DNA of 43,083 bases from Chthoniobacteraceae bacterium (GCA_947449735.1 CANFTB010000041.1:1-43083), one strand, 5' to 3'; counted from the stretch's first letter, positions 7,638 through 16,842 are shown. Notes: a model not told the origin generated them from the letters alone. Numbers and translations: made by a program.

Positions 7638-9032
7638 ATGCTTTTAAACCGCCGCGACTGGCTTTCGCACGCAGGCGGGACACTCGGTAGTGTCGCGCTC
7701 GCATCACTCCTCGCACGTGAAGATCGTCTATTTGCGGAAGAAACCTCGTCGGCAGTCAATCCACTTGCCTCAAAGGCACCTCACTTTTCCGCGAAAGCAA
7801 AGGCGGTCATCTACCTCTTCATGCACGGCGGGCCGAGCCACATGGACATCTTGGATCCTAAGCCGATGCTGACCAAGTTAGATGGACAGGCGCCGCCCGA
7901 AGAATTTCACAAAATCAAATTGGAGTTCACCGACGTCAAAAAGCAAAAGCTCATGGGGAGCGCGCAAACGTTCCGAAAGTGCGGACAGAGCGGCATTGAG
8001 CTCTGCGACTCCCTTCCCTACCTGCAGCAGTGCGCAGATGAACTGTGTGTCATCCGGAGTATGAACCACCAGATTTTCAATCACACTCCTGCGATCTGGC
8101 TCGCGAATACAGGCTCTCAATTACCGGGGCGGGCCTCTCTGGGTGCCTGGCTTTCCTACGGCTTGGGGGCTGAATCCGACAATCTTCCATCCTTTGTGGT
8201 GCTGCACTCCAAACCGCTTAAACCCGGGCCTGGAGTATGGGGCAACGGCTTTCTACCGGCCGCCTATCAGGGCACTCGGATCAGTTCGGGCACAGCCCCG
8301 ATCCCCTACTTAACACCGCCTTCGGCATTAGCAGGGGGAAACCAACGCGCGGTTTTGGATTACATGCAGGGACTTAACCACGAGCATGCGCAACTCCGAA
8401 ACGACAGCGTTCTGGACGCTCGTATCGCCTCTTACGAACTTGCGTTTCGCATGCAGGCCGCCGCTCCCGAAGCCGTGGATCTAGGCAGCGAAGACGCCGG
8501 TACACTCGAGCTGTATGGAAAGGGTTTTGGCGAACAATGCCTCACGGCCCGTCGACTCGTGCAACGCGGAGTGCGTTGTATTCAAATTTACCACGGCGGC
8601 GATTCCGACGATTGGGACTCCCACGGAGACAATGACAAACAGCAAGGCCGACGAATGGCCGAGGTGGACCGGGGTTGCGCCGCACTACTCAAAGATCTCA
8701 GCCGCCTTGGGATGCTGGAAGACACGCTGGTGGTTTGGGGCGGCGAATTCGGACGCACTCCGACAACTGAAGGGAAAAGCGGTCGGGATCATAATCCTTA
8801 CGGCTATTCAGTTTGGCTCGCCGGAGGGGGAGTCAAAGGGGGCATGACGTATGGCGCGACGGATGACTTTGGATTTCGAGCCGTGGATAGACCGGTTCAC
8901 ATACATGATCTTAATGCCACAATCCTACACCTATTCGGGCTGAACCACGAGAAACTCACCTGGCGGCAACAGGGACGCGATTACCGTCTCACGGACATTG
9001 CAGGAAACGTGGTGAAGGACATTCTTGCTTAG
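7638..9032 (+). CDS. DUF1501 family protein, Tat-exported
   Basis: A 464-residue DUF1501 protein, a member of the alkaline-phosphatase/sulfatase-like superfamily whose substrate is unknown. It begins MLLNRRDWLSHAGG, a twin-arginine signal followed by a hydrophobic stretch, so a folded product is predicted to be exported. Conserved DUF1501 blocks are seen: FMHGGPSHMDILDPKP, IQIYHGGDSDDWDSHG, VVWGGEFGRTP and GRDHNPYGYSVWLAGGG. The ATG at 7638 is preferred over an in-frame one at 7611 that overlaps the PSD1 gene, because it places the Arg pair near the N terminus. The PSD1-DUF1501 order is the standard partner arrangement in these phyla, implying a joint function outside the cytoplasm. Confidence 0.94.
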   Translation: MLLNRRDWLSHAGGTLGSVALASLLAREDRLFAEETSSAVNPLASKAPHFSAKAKAVIYLFMHGGPSHMDILDPKPMLTKLDGQAPPEEFHKIKLEFTDVKKQKLMGSAQTFRKCGQSGIELCDSLPYLQQCADELCVIRSMNHQIFNHTPAIWLANTGSQLPGRASLGAWLSYGLGAESDNLPSFVVLHSKPLKPGPGVWGNGFLPAAYQGTRISSGTAPIPYLTPPSALAGGNQRAVLDYMQGLNHEHAQLRNDSVLDARIASYELAFRMQAAAPEAVDLGSEDAGTLELYGKGFGEQCLTARRLVQRGVRCIQIYHGGDSDDWDSHGDNDKQQGRRMAEVDRGCAALLKDLSRLGMLEDTLVVWGGEFGRTPTTEGKSGRDHNPYGYSVWLAGGGVKGGMTYGATDDFGFRAVDRPVHIHDLNATILHLFGLNHEKLTWRQQGRDYRLTDIAGNVVKDILA

Positions 9033-9420
9033 GAATTGGCTGATGCCATCTAGATATCGGTTGGATCGCATCCGCCTTTCGTCCAGTTCCACATTTCGCG
9101 CAGGGCGCTAAGACTTGAGCATCGGGAGCAATGAGAGATACTAGCGGAAGCCACTGAGGGTTCCTGCTTGAAAAAGCGCCTTCTTCTCTACGAGGACTTG
9201 CACGTCGCGGGTGGCGCTGGCTTGCGATTTTCCGGATGCGACCCGCAAGAGCGCGCGCCTCATTCTGTCAGAATCTTTGTTCGCAGGATTAAAACCGCCT
9301 TTCTGAGGCGGAGGGACGAGGCTTCTGCCTTCGAATTTAATGATTCGAGTGCTACGGACCGCCGCCGCCTCGATAATGTTACTTTGGAAATGATCTTTTT
9401 TGGGTTAAGGTCAGCCTCCA
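9033..9420. other. Intergenic stretch before ppk with a GC hairpin
   Basis: No gene with family resemblance is present in these 388 bases; a short plus-strand frame at 9168-9458 overlaps the ppk start and is Arg-rich. CCGCCT at 9295-9300 and AGGCGG at 9306-9311 form a 6-bp hairpin with a 5-base loop. On the minus strand the hairpin is followed by TTTTAAT, so it would resemble a terminator only for leftward transcription. I could not identify a Pho-box. Confidence 0.5.
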
Positions 9421-11592
9421 ATGAAGGCACACCCCGCATCTCACTTCATTTCGCGTGAGCTTAGTTGGTTGGAATTCAACCAACGGGTGCTTTCCGAAGC
9501 GCTCGACCCCGGCACGCCCCTTCTGGAGCGAGTAAAGTTTTTCAGCATCGTAAGCTCCAATCTGGACGAGTTCTTCGAAGTCCGCGTTGCAGGTATCAAA
9601 CAACAGATTGAAAGCGACATTGTAGAACGTTCGGTGGACGGGCGCACCGCGACAGAAACGTTCCGGTCCGTTCAAAAACGGGTGCGGGAAATGGTCGAAC
9701 TTCAGTTCAAATGCTGGCGTGAGGAACTGGTACCGAAGCTCACAAAAAACCGGATCCGGTTCCTGCTCCACGAAGATCTCGATCCAGAGCGCCGGGAATG
9801 GGTCAACGATTACTACCGGCAGCAGGTACGTCCGGTGCTGACTCCGCTTGGCATCGACCCGGTCCATCCCTTCCCCCAGCTGCTGAACAAGTCGCTCAAC
9901 ATCATCCTGCGCCTCGAAATCACAAAGGACTCCGAGGTTTCCACCCGGCTCGCAGTGGTCCAAGTGCCGCAGGTTCTACCCCGCCTCGTCAGGCTGCCCG
10001 GCGAGGAGGACGTCCACGACTATATCTTCCTGGGCAAATTGATCGGCACCTACCTTGCCGACATCTTCCCGGGCACGAAAATTCTTGGCTTCTGGCATTT
10101 CCGGGTGACGCGCAACAGCGAGCTCTACATCGACGAGGACGATGTGCGGAACCTGCTGAGCGCCGTCGAGCAGGAACTGCACAACCGCCGCAAAGGTGCT
10201 GCGGTGCGGCTTGAGGTTGACGCCTCCACACCCGACGACATCTGCCAGTATCTGCTCGAAAACCTGGACCTCAGCGAGGAGGACCTCTACCGCATCGACG
10301 GCCCGCTCAACCCGGTGCGCCTGCTCGCAATCTGCGCGGGCGACCATTCTCCGGAGCTCAGGGACCCCCCTTTCGTGGCTCCGACGGCCGCACCGGTCAG
10401 GGAAGTGCCCGACCTGTTCAAGGCCATCCGTCAGAGGGATATTCTTTTACACCACCCCTACGAAAGCTTTGGAACGGTGGTGGATTTCCTCGAGCAGGCG
10501 GCTAGGGACCCCCACGTGCTCGCGATCAAGCAAACGCTCTACCGCACCGGAGGAGACCCCAGGGTCGTGGGAGCACTGATGAGCGCGGTCCGTAACGGAA
10601 AGCAAGTGACGGCGGTGACGGAGCTTAAAGCGCGCTTTGACGAGGCCAACAACATACTCTGGGCCAGACGCTTGGAAGAAGCCGGGGTGCATGTCGTTTA
10701 CGGCATGGCGCACCACAAGGTTCACTCAAAAATGGCGTTAGTTGTACGCAGGGACGAAGACTGCATCCGGCGCTACCTCCACCTGGGAACAGGCAACTAC
10801 AACCCGTCGACGGCGAAAATTTACACAGACCTTTCGCTCTTCACCAGCGAGCCTCAATTTGGGGAGGACGCCACCAATCTTTTCAACCTTCTGACAGGCA
10901 TCGGTCAGTTTCAAGGCGCGTCCAAGCTCCTGATCGCACCGTTTACACTGCACGAGAGAATCACGTCCATGATTCACGCCGAAACGGCGAATGCAGCCGC
11001 CGGAAAAAGCGCCAGCATTGTCGCGAAGATGAACGGCTTGGTGGATAGAGACATCATTGAAGCGCTGTACGCTGCCTCCTGTGCGGGCGTACAGGTCGAC
11101 CTGATTGTGAGGGGGATTTGCTGCCTGCGTCCCGGGCTTCCGGGCGTGAGTGAAAACATCAGGGTCCGCTCGATAGTGGGCAGGTACCTAGAGCACAGCA
11201 GGGTCTATCAGTTTGAGAACAACGGCAAGCCCCTCGTGTACGTGGGGAGCGCGGACTGGATGCCACGGAACCTGTACAACCGGGTGGAGGTTGTTTTTCC
11301 AATTGAAAATCCGGCCCTCAGAAAACGGGTCAGCGAGGAAATTCTTGCCCGGCAGCTTTCAGACAATACCAAGGCGTGGAACTTGAACCCTGACGGGTCT
11401 TACACCCGCATCCGCAAGTCCTCAGACTCGGATCAGGCGCGCAATTCGCAAGTCGAGTTCATGGATCTGGCCTCCGCCAAGACTAGCAAGAAGACGGTGC
11501 GCCAGCAAACGCGCAAGCTGATCGGAACCAAGACCAAGCCTGTGACCAAGCGGAATCCGACCGGAGGACCAAAGCGGAAACCGGCACAGTAG
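9421..11592 (+). CDS. ppk: Polyphosphate kinase 1
   Basis: A 723-residue PPK1, which reversibly polymerises the gamma-phosphate of ATP into inorganic polyphosphate at the inner face of the membrane. The N-terminal domain opens FISRELSWLEFNQRVL and includes SSNLDEFFEVR. The autophosphorylated His of the family falls in VHSKMALVVRR at residue 435 and the second essential His in LEHSRVYQFENNG at 592, the same numbers as in Escherichia coli PPK. ELKARFDEANNI and YLHLGTGNYN are also conserved. The last 60 residues are a Lys/Thr/Arg-rich basic tail beyond the conserved core. It stands alone, without exopolyphosphatase (ppx) next to it. No strong Shine-Dalgarno sequence precedes the ATG. Confidence 0.97.
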   Translation: MKAHPASHFISRELSWLEFNQRVLSEALDPGTPLLERVKFFSIVSSNLDEFFEVRVAGIKQQIESDIVERSVDGRTATETFRSVQKRVREMVELQFKCWREELVPKLTKNRIRFLLHEDLDPERREWVNDYYRQQVRPVLTPLGIDPVHPFPQLLNKSLNIILRLEITKDSEVSTRLAVVQVPQVLPRLVRLPGEEDVHDYIFLGKLIGTYLADIFPGTKILGFWHFRVTRNSELYIDEDDVRNLLSAVEQELHNRRKGAAVRLEVDASTPDDICQYLLENLDLSEEDLYRIDGPLNPVRLLAICAGDHSPELRDPPFVAPTAAPVREVPDLFKAIRQRDILLHHPYESFGTVVDFLEQAARDPHVLAIKQTLYRTGGDPRVVGALMSAVRNGKQVTAVTELKARFDEANNILWARRLEEAGVHVVYGMAHHKVHSKMALVVRRDEDCIRRYLHLGTGNYNPSTAKIYTDLSLFTSEPQFGEDATNLFNLLTGIGQFQGASKLLIAPFTLHERITSMIHAETANAAAGKSASIVAKMNGLVDRDIIEALYAASCAGVQVDLIVRGICCLRPGLPGVSENIRVRSIVGRYLEHSRVYQFENNGKPLVYVGSADWMPRNLYNRVEVVFPIENPALRKRVSEEILARQLSDNTKAWNLNPDGSYTRIRKSSDSDQARNSQVEFMDLASAKTSKKTVRQQTRKLIGTKTKPVTKRNPTGGPKRKPAQ

Positions 11593-11700
11593 ATCTCTGC
11601 AGGGCGGTTAGTTGGGTGACGAGAAACCCTTTCGCGACGGTCTTCTGGGTTGCAAGAATCGCGCCGGCTGCGGCCGTACGGCGCTGCCCCGCCATCGGTT

Positions 11701-12186
11701 TCAACGCCAGACTGCGGCGACAAACCACACCAGCATTGCCAGTCCAAAGAGCACCCTGGCGACAATGCCCGCGGCGCTGCCCACGAGAGTGCCCCACGCC
11801 GCCCGCAAGGCATCCTGCAGCGCCTTCCCTCCGAAAAGCTCGCCCAGCACGACACCAAACAGAGGACCTAAAATGAGCCCCGGGAGGCCTAGGAACAAAC
11901 CTACGAACACGCCCGCCACGCCACCCCACATTCCATACTTGGAAGCCCCGAAGCGGCTTGCTCCGAGCATTCCCGAGACGAGATCGGCGATCTGCGAAAG
12001 CACCATCAAAACGGTCAGCCCCGTCAACGTTCCTGCGCTCAGCCTGTGGTCAGGCGTTGCAACCAGCCACTGATAGGCCAGCGCGCCCGCGAGCATCAAA
12101 GGCGTGCCGGGCACCATCGGGAGAAAACACCCTAGAAAACCACCCAGAAACAGTGAAAAGGTGAGAAACCAACCAATGATCAACAT
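11701..12186 (-). CDS. DUF456 family membrane protein
   Basis: A 161-residue integral membrane protein with four to five hydrophobic segments and repeated Gly-rich turns. FLPMVPGTPLMLAGALAYQW near the N terminus and GLFLGLPGLILGPLFGVVLG in the middle match the DUF456 pattern. The family has no established function. The gene converges on ppk and diverges from the peroxiredoxin gene; 108 bases separate it from the ppk stop. Start at ATG 12186 gives a first transmembrane segment immediately, as expected. Confidence 0.85.
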   Translation of the reverse strand: MLIIGWFLTFSLFLGGFLGCFLPMVPGTPLMLAGALAYQWLVATPDHRLSAGTLTGLTVLMVLSQIADLVSGMLGASRFGASKYGMWGGVAGVFVGLFLGLPGLILGPLFGVVLGELFGGKALQDALRAAWGTLVGSAAGIVARVLFGLAMLVWFVAAVWR

Positions 12187-12314
12187 CTGAAATCCTTGGA
12201 AAACGACACAACGCTTTGGGATTGCCGCGGCGCGGCCCCTACCGTAAAGGATGCTTTGCGCTGTAAGAAGGAAGAACTTTTCAAGCCTAGCAACGCGAAA
12301 CCAAACACTCGATT

Positions 12315-12794
12315 ATGGCTATCCCAACCGGCTCCAAAGCACCTGAATTCACGCTCAAGACCAAAACCGCCGAAGGCCTTCAGGACATCAAGCTCGCCGA
12401 CAACTTCGGCCACCGCAACACCGTGCTCCTGTTTTTCCCGCTGGCATTCACGGGCGTGTGCACCAAGGAGATGTGCGATATTTCTGGCGGCATCAAGGCC
12501 TATACGGACCTCAACGCCCAGGTGATCGCTATCAGCGTCGACAGTCCCTTTGCTCAGGAGGCGTGGGCGCAGAAGGAAAACATCACCATTCCGCTCGCAA
12601 GCGATCTCAACAAGGAGGTCGCCAAGGCCTATGACGTTCTGCTTCCCGACCTGGTGGGCATCGGCGCCGCATCCGCGAGGGCTGCGTTTGTCGTCGATCG
12701 TGAGGGTGTTGTGAGATACTCTGAGCAAACGCCTACACCGCTCGAACTTCCTTCCTTCGAACTGATAAAGGCGACTCTCGCCCAGTTGCACTAG
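12315..12794 (+). CDS. Peroxiredoxin, PrxQ/BCP-like CxxxxC type
   Basis: A 159-residue AhpC/TSA-family thiol peroxidase that would reduce hydrogen peroxide or organic hydroperoxides in the cytoplasm. The peroxidatic Cys49 lies in PLAFTGVCTKEMC, matching PxxxTxxC, and a second Cys54 follows after four residues. That CxxxxC spacing is the mark of the PrxQ/BCP type, in which the second Cys can act as resolving residue. The conserved Arg is in ASARAAFVVDREG. There is no signal peptide. The gene is monocistronic, divergent from the DUF456 gene. AhpE-like naming is also possible. Confidence 0.92.
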   Translation: MAIPTGSKAPEFTLKTKTAEGLQDIKLADNFGHRNTVLLFFPLAFTGVCTKEMCDISGGIKAYTDLNAQVIAISVDSPFAQEAWAQKENITIPLASDLNKEVAKAYDVLLPDLVGIGAASARAAFVVDREGVVRYSEQTPTPLELPSFELIKATLAQLH

Positions 12795-12815
12795 CCGCCA
12801 AAACGTGGCGACGAA

Positions 12816-12860
12816 ACTCCCTGCAGCCTGCCCTGCAAGGCGGTTGGGAGTGTTGTTTTC
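12816..12860 (+). terminator. Candidate intrinsic terminator after the peroxiredoxin gene
   Basis: ACTCCC at 12816-12821 and GGGAGT at 12846-12851 pair across a loop that can itself fold through GCAG/CTGC, and GTTGTTTTC follows. The outer stem is only six base pairs and the T tract is interrupted, so the call is tentative. Confidence 0.35.
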
Positions 12861-12929
12861 AACCAACGCCGGCTCAACCGAAACAGGGCACGCAGCTCAT
12901 GCCACTCAGATCCTTGCCGCACGCACCCT

Positions 12930-13901
12930 CTAGACGAGTCTGCAGCGGGCGAGGTCCTGCGAATCTACCAGTCCCACAGGCTGGCCTATCGCATTGAGAA
13001 CCACCACCTCGTCAATCCGGTGCTTCTCGAGAATTAGCAAAACCTCCGCGGCAAGTTGGGAAGCGTCGACCGCCACAGGATGGCGCGTTAAGAACGCCCC
13101 GACAGCTAGTTCGCCTATACCCGGCACGGTCTGAAAATGGCGGACAAAGTCGCCATGCGTAAAAATTCCCACCATGACGCCCGTCCCGTCGACGGCGACT
13201 GCTGCGCCCCCCCTGAAAACGGTCATTGCCGCAAGCACCTCGCGAACGGTCATTTCAGGCGAAACAACTGCCATCTGGTCAACACCGCGCATGATGTCCT
13301 GCACACGCAGAAGCAGTGTGCGCCCCAGCCGGCCGCCGGGATGAAACCTTGCAAAGTCTTCGCGACTAAAACCCCGAGCTTCCAAAAGCACCATCGCCAA
13401 AGCATCTCCGAGAGCAAGCATCACCGTTGTACTTGAGGTCGGAGCCAGTTCCAAAGGGCACGCCTCCCTCTCCACGTTAACATCCAGAACCACCGCGCTG
13501 TGTTGGGCCAGTGTCGAGGAGGGGGATCCGGTCATTGAAATCAATTTCACCCCCATTCTTGCGAGAGCGGGCAACACTGCATTCAGCTCGTCGGTTTCGC
13601 CGCCGTAGGAGAGGGCAAGTACCAGATCGGCTTCGGCCACCACTCCCAAATCTCCGTGCAGCGCGTTCACAGGAGCGAGCACCACTGCGGGGCACCCAGT
13701 ACTGGTGAGTGTTGCCGCGATTTTCTCACCGATGCATCCGGACTTTCCGACTCCGCAAACAACCACCTTCCCCCTGTTTTTGAGGCAGTTCAAAATCAGA
13801 TCCACGGCGGAGCAAAACCGCTCATCCAAGCGGGACTGGAGTCGCTGCAATTCACAGATTTCCAGATCCAAAACGCGCGAAGCCTTTTCCAGATAGTCCA
13901 T
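12930..13901 (-). CDS. KpsF/GutQ family sugar-phosphate isomerase (D-arabinose 5-phosphate isomerase type)
   Basis: A 323-residue SIS-CBS-CBS protein. The family interconverts D-ribulose 5-phosphate and D-arabinose 5-phosphate, the first step of Kdo synthesis for lipopolysaccharide. The SIS domain covers about residues 30-180 with the phosphate loop CGVGKSGCIGEK (49-60), then ALHGDLG and LSYGGETDELN. SREDFARFHPGGRLG leads into two CBS domains from about 205 to the end. ATG 13901 begins MDYLEKASRV, the right place for the family; an upstream in-frame extension is not homologous. It is third in a minus-strand run after the M48 peptidase and methyltransferase genes (gaps of 42 and 26 bases). No other Kdo gene is in the window. 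Confidence 0.92.
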   Translation of the reverse strand: MDYLEKASRVLDLEICELQRLQSRLDERFCSAVDLILNCLKNRGKVVVCGVGKSGCIGEKIAATLTSTGCPAVVLAPVNALHGDLGVVAEADLVLALSYGGETDELNAVLPALARMGVKLISMTGSPSSTLAQHSAVVLDVNVEREACPLELAPTSSTTVMLALGDALAMVLLEARGFSREDFARFHPGGRLGRTLLLRVQDIMRGVDQMAVVSPEMTVREVLAAMTVFRGGAAVAVDGTGVMVGIFTHGDFVRHFQTVPGIGELAVGAFLTRHPVAVDASQLAAEVLLILEKHRIDEVVVLNAIGQPVGLVDSQDLARCRLV

Positions 13902-13927
13902 AGCAAAAAATAACCGCCGAACGAGTC

Positions 13928-14632
13928 CTAGAGCCGCTCTCGCTCCAGCCAAACCGCCTGTCGGCTGAACAAGAAGCGCCCTCGCTCAAAATCGCGCCAG
14001 CCAGCCAGCCAGCATAGGTTCGTAAATTCCGACATTGAAAACGCGCGTTCCGCAGAAATTCGAGCGTCAAAACGGGTCATCGGATCTCGATAGAAAAACT
14101 GGGTCAGCAACCAAACGCCACAGGTTGTCAAAAACGACCTCTCCAAGTCCGACACCAGAACCCACCTGAGCGAAAGGGCTGCACAACGTTGCAAAACACG
14201 CGCTGCATCTTCCTCCGAAAAATGATGAAGCGCGAGAGAACAAATCACGAGGTCGTAACGCCGCCCAGGCTCGAAAGTCCGGACATCCCCCTCCACCCAG
14301 CTGATTTCAGGAAATTCCACGCTATGATCCCTCGCGATCGAAAGGGTTGCGCCCTGAAAATCCACGGCGTCGATCGAAAGGCGCACTCCGTGGCGTCTCG
14401 CCCAAAGCACAAGTTCACGAGGCAAGTCCCCCGCCCCGGTCGCCAGATCCAACACCCTGTAATCGCCACCCGGGCGGAGCCAACGCCGGGCAAACTTCAG
14501 CAGCAAGCGATGACTTCCAAAGCGCCGGTTGAGGGAGACAAGATTTTGAAGATCCTTAATAAGTTCTTCCGAAACCCCTTGAGGAACATCCATTCGCTCC
14601 GGAATCGACGGGTCGAAGGAACGCTTTAACAT
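13928..14632 (-). CDS. Class I SAM-dependent methyltransferase
   Basis: A 234-residue methyltransferase using S-adenosylmethionine. Motif I is VLDLATGAGDLPREL and motif IV/post-I is YDLVICSLALHHFSEED, typical of UbiE/Methyltransf_25-type enzymes on small molecules. The substrate is unknown. Related methyltransferases often stand beside a type III polyketide synthase and a geranylgeranyl-reductase-like flavoprotein in bacterial genomes; here the flavoprotein is present at 21046 but not adjacent, and no polyketide synthase is in view. The ATG at 14632 was taken; a GTG at 14644 is also in frame. It sits between the M48 and KpsF genes in one direction. Confidence 0.85.
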   Translation of the reverse strand: MLKRSFDPSIPERMDVPQGVSEELIKDLQNLVSLNRRFGSHRLLLKFARRWLRPGGDYRVLDLATGAGDLPRELVLWARRHGVRLSIDAVDFQGATLSIARDHSVEFPEISWVEGDVRTFEPGRRYDLVICSLALHHFSEEDAARVLQRCAALSLRWVLVSDLERSFLTTCGVWLLTQFFYRDPMTRFDARISAERAFSMSEFTNLCWLAGWRDFERGRFLFSRQAVWLERERL

Positions 14633-14674
14633 CGAAAAAAGCACACGCAGTTCACTGGCGGCGGACAGACTGAC

Positions 14675-16663
14675 CTAGTCCATTTTGGCCCGCAACAGAC
14701 TTGGAACCGCGCAGCCCATGGCGTCGGCAAACAAGCGGACCAAGGTCATCTCGCGATCTGCGATCTGCCCCTGGTAAGCCGCGGCGAGTCCGCAGGCAAC
14801 AAGGATTCTCTTTTTGAGAAGCGGTGTGGCCTTCTCGCAAGCGTCGAGGGCCTCGCCCATGTCGGTCACCGTCACACCCTCCATCGATGCGGGCGGGTTG
14901 TCGTACCCAAGAGAACCCCAAGCAGCCTGATGCGCGGCTGCCCGGGCAGAGGCGGTCGGCGCCCCTGTGTGCAGCATGACAGACATCAGAACCTGAGCCT
15001 CACGCCAGACAGAAGTGAGCGATTCAAAAGCAAATGGAGCAACTTCCCTGAGGCCGAGCGCGATCGCCAACCGTCTCCGAACCACGTGCAGAAGCAGGAA
15101 CTGCGGAAGATCAATGGAGTCGGGCCGCACCGCCTCACGGCGGCACAACTTCATGAACCGGAAGTACTCCTGCTCTTTCATGAGCCTCAAGGAGGGCATG
15201 GCCAGATCCGCAAGCAACAAGGCCTGTGTGATAGTGGCTCCCCCCAACTGATAACCAGCCGCAGAGGGCAACTTCATCAACTCGAGAAACATCGACTTTG
15301 CCCCGTCCCTGGTCCGCGACAGCGCCAGCCAGTCTTCCCGAAGCGACTTCTTCACCACTCCTGCCGAGGCGAGTTGCGCAGGAAGAAATCCACGCCCCAA
15401 GAAATCGAGATTGGATGCGGGATAAGAAGCCGAGCCTGTCAGCTGCGAAATTTCCTTTGCACGCAGCTTCTCGCGCTTGCGCGCCCCGATAGCCGCGGCC
15501 GCGCGCTGGGCGGCAGACAACTTGGAATCCTCCTCCGGCTTCAGCTCGGCAACCTTTGCCTGAGCGTCGGCCTCAGATGGCTGCGGAGCAACCTTCACCG
15601 CCGCGCTTGTCAGGAATGTCCCGTTCCACTGCGGTTCGAGGCGGCGAATCCGGTCTTCCAAAAGAGGATGGGTCGGAAAGAAAGCGGAATACAGGCCCTC
15701 AGCAGCCTGCCCGAAAAAGAGATGTCCGGACTCGGGCGCCGTTGGAGTTTCAAGCCAGGACCGGTTACGCAAACCGCCAATCTTACGAAGCGCCGACACG
15801 ACGGGCGCCGTCGTCTGGAAGCATCCCGCTGCAGCGAAATCCGCCGTGAACTCCCGATCCCGCGAAATGACGCCCTGCAAAAACCGTCCGAACACGCCGG
15901 AAACAGAACCCAAAAACATCAGCACAACCCCCAAGATTGACCGTCCCTGACTCTCCCCGTCCACCGTTGCGCCGGCCCGCCTTACACTCCGGCTACCTGA
16001 ACCGCCTGTCTGTGGAAAGCGGCGCTTACTCCAAAAGCCCTCTCCGACCGCGGAGTCAGAGGCTACCATGAGGCGCCCCGCGAGTGAGAGGAACAGGATT
16101 CCTTGCACCCAAGCAAGCATCTGGAACTTCAAGCGCATATCGCCGCTGAGGACATGGCTGAACTCGTGTAAAAGCACCGCCTTCAGTTCCTCAGGGCTCA
16201 ACCGCTCAAGCGCACCCCTCGTGACCCCCACCACCACGCTGGAAGGATCGCTTCCGACAGCAAATGCATTGATCGACGTCTCTCTCTCCAACAGCCAGAC
16301 CTGCGGAACGGGAACTCCGCAGGCGATCGAAAGCTCTTCGACTAGGCGCAGCAAAAGCTGATCGCCGGGATCAGTCGAGGAGGGAAGGATCCTCGTTCCT
16401 CCCAGTTCCTGAACCAGACCGACTCCGCCCATCCGCAGGGCATAAACCCTGACTATGACCCCAACGAGAAGGACAGCAAACGTGGCTGGCAGTGTCCAGA
16501 CGATCACAGTCTGGTGAACGGACGAGTCGTAAATGGAACCGCCCAAGCAAAGCACCGCGAGGAGATGGACCACTCCCACAACGCACGCCATCAGGCACAT
16601 AGCGAGGGTGTAAATCCCTCCGCCACGCTGACGAGCGCCTTCCTGTTCCAAGAACAAATCCAT
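14675..16663 (-). CDS. M48 family membrane metallopeptidase with long C-terminal extension
   Basis: A 662-residue zinc peptidase of the HtpX/Ste24 group, expected to act in membrane protein quality control. Two transmembrane segments at about 20-43 and 53-75 precede the catalytic domain; the zinc motif HEFSH is at 166-170, and the third ligand is in DREFTADFAAAGCFQ. A further hydrophobic stretch lies near 235-260. Beyond about residue 330 is a 330-residue, mostly helical soluble region rich in Ala and Leu, carrying FHPTHPLLEDRI-like residues at its start (FFPTHPLLEDRIRRLEP) that are common to large M48 proteins. That makes it over twice the length of HtpX. It is first in the run leading to the methyltransferase and KpsF genes. 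Confidence 0.92.
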   Translation of the reverse strand: MDLFLEQEGARQRGGGIYTLAMCLMACVVGVVHLLAVLCLGGSIYDSSVHQTVIVWTLPATFAVLLVGVIVRVYALRMGGVGLVQELGGTRILPSSTDPGDQLLLRLVEELSIACGVPVPQVWLLERETSINAFAVGSDPSSVVVGVTRGALERLSPEELKAVLLHEFSHVLSGDMRLKFQMLAWVQGILFLSLAGRLMVASDSAVGEGFWSKRRFPQTGGSGSRSVRRAGATVDGESQGRSILGVVLMFLGSVSGVFGRFLQGVISRDREFTADFAAAGCFQTTAPVVSALRKIGGLRNRSWLETPTAPESGHLFFGQAAEGLYSAFFPTHPLLEDRIRRLEPQWNGTFLTSAAVKVAPQPSEADAQAKVAELKPEEDSKLSAAQRAAAAIGARKREKLRAKEISQLTGSASYPASNLDFLGRGFLPAQLASAGVVKKSLREDWLALSRTRDGAKSMFLELMKLPSAAGYQLGGATITQALLLADLAMPSLRLMKEQEYFRFMKLCRREAVRPDSIDLPQFLLLHVVRRRLAIALGLREVAPFAFESLTSVWREAQVLMSVMLHTGAPTASARAAAHQAAWGSLGYDNPPASMEGVTVTDMGEALDACEKATPLLKKRILVACGLAAAYQGQIADREMTLVRLFADAMGCAVPSLLRAKMD

Positions 16664-16802
16664 TTGGTTAAAGTGACAACGGTGTTTGAAAGCTCATGAT
16701 GGCTTTTTCAAAGTATTTTGCCAAGCCTGCAAACCGTTTTTTGCAATGGCTTAAAGTGTTCTTGGGTTGCCCACAGATAAATCGCCACGCAAGCTGCCAA
16801 AC

Positions 16803-16842
16803 CTCCCCAAATTTATCGAAGTTTGAGACTCCCTAAATTTAT
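16803..16842. repeat. Direct repeat immediately upstream of the MazG-like gene
   Basis: CTCCCCAAATTTAT at 16803-16816 and CTCCCTAAATTTAT at 16829-16842 match at 13 of 14 positions, with starts 26 bases apart. The second copy ends directly at the ATG at 16843, and no Shine-Dalgarno sequence is visible. The AT-rich cores could be promoter elements or a two-site operator, and the message could have a very short or absent leader. Confidence 0.5.

Noticed and set aside
9168..9458. 96-codon plus-strand frame before ppk
   Set aside because: It overlaps the ppk start in another frame and is Arg-rich without family resemblance.
12180..12866. 228-codon minus-strand frame over the peroxiredoxin gene
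   Set aside because: It is wholly antisense to a well-supported peroxiredoxin; the opposite frame is open only because of codon bias.
14930..15940. 336-codon plus-strand frame
   Set aside because: It is antisense to the M48 peptidase gene, and its Arg/Gln/Pro-rich content shows no domain.
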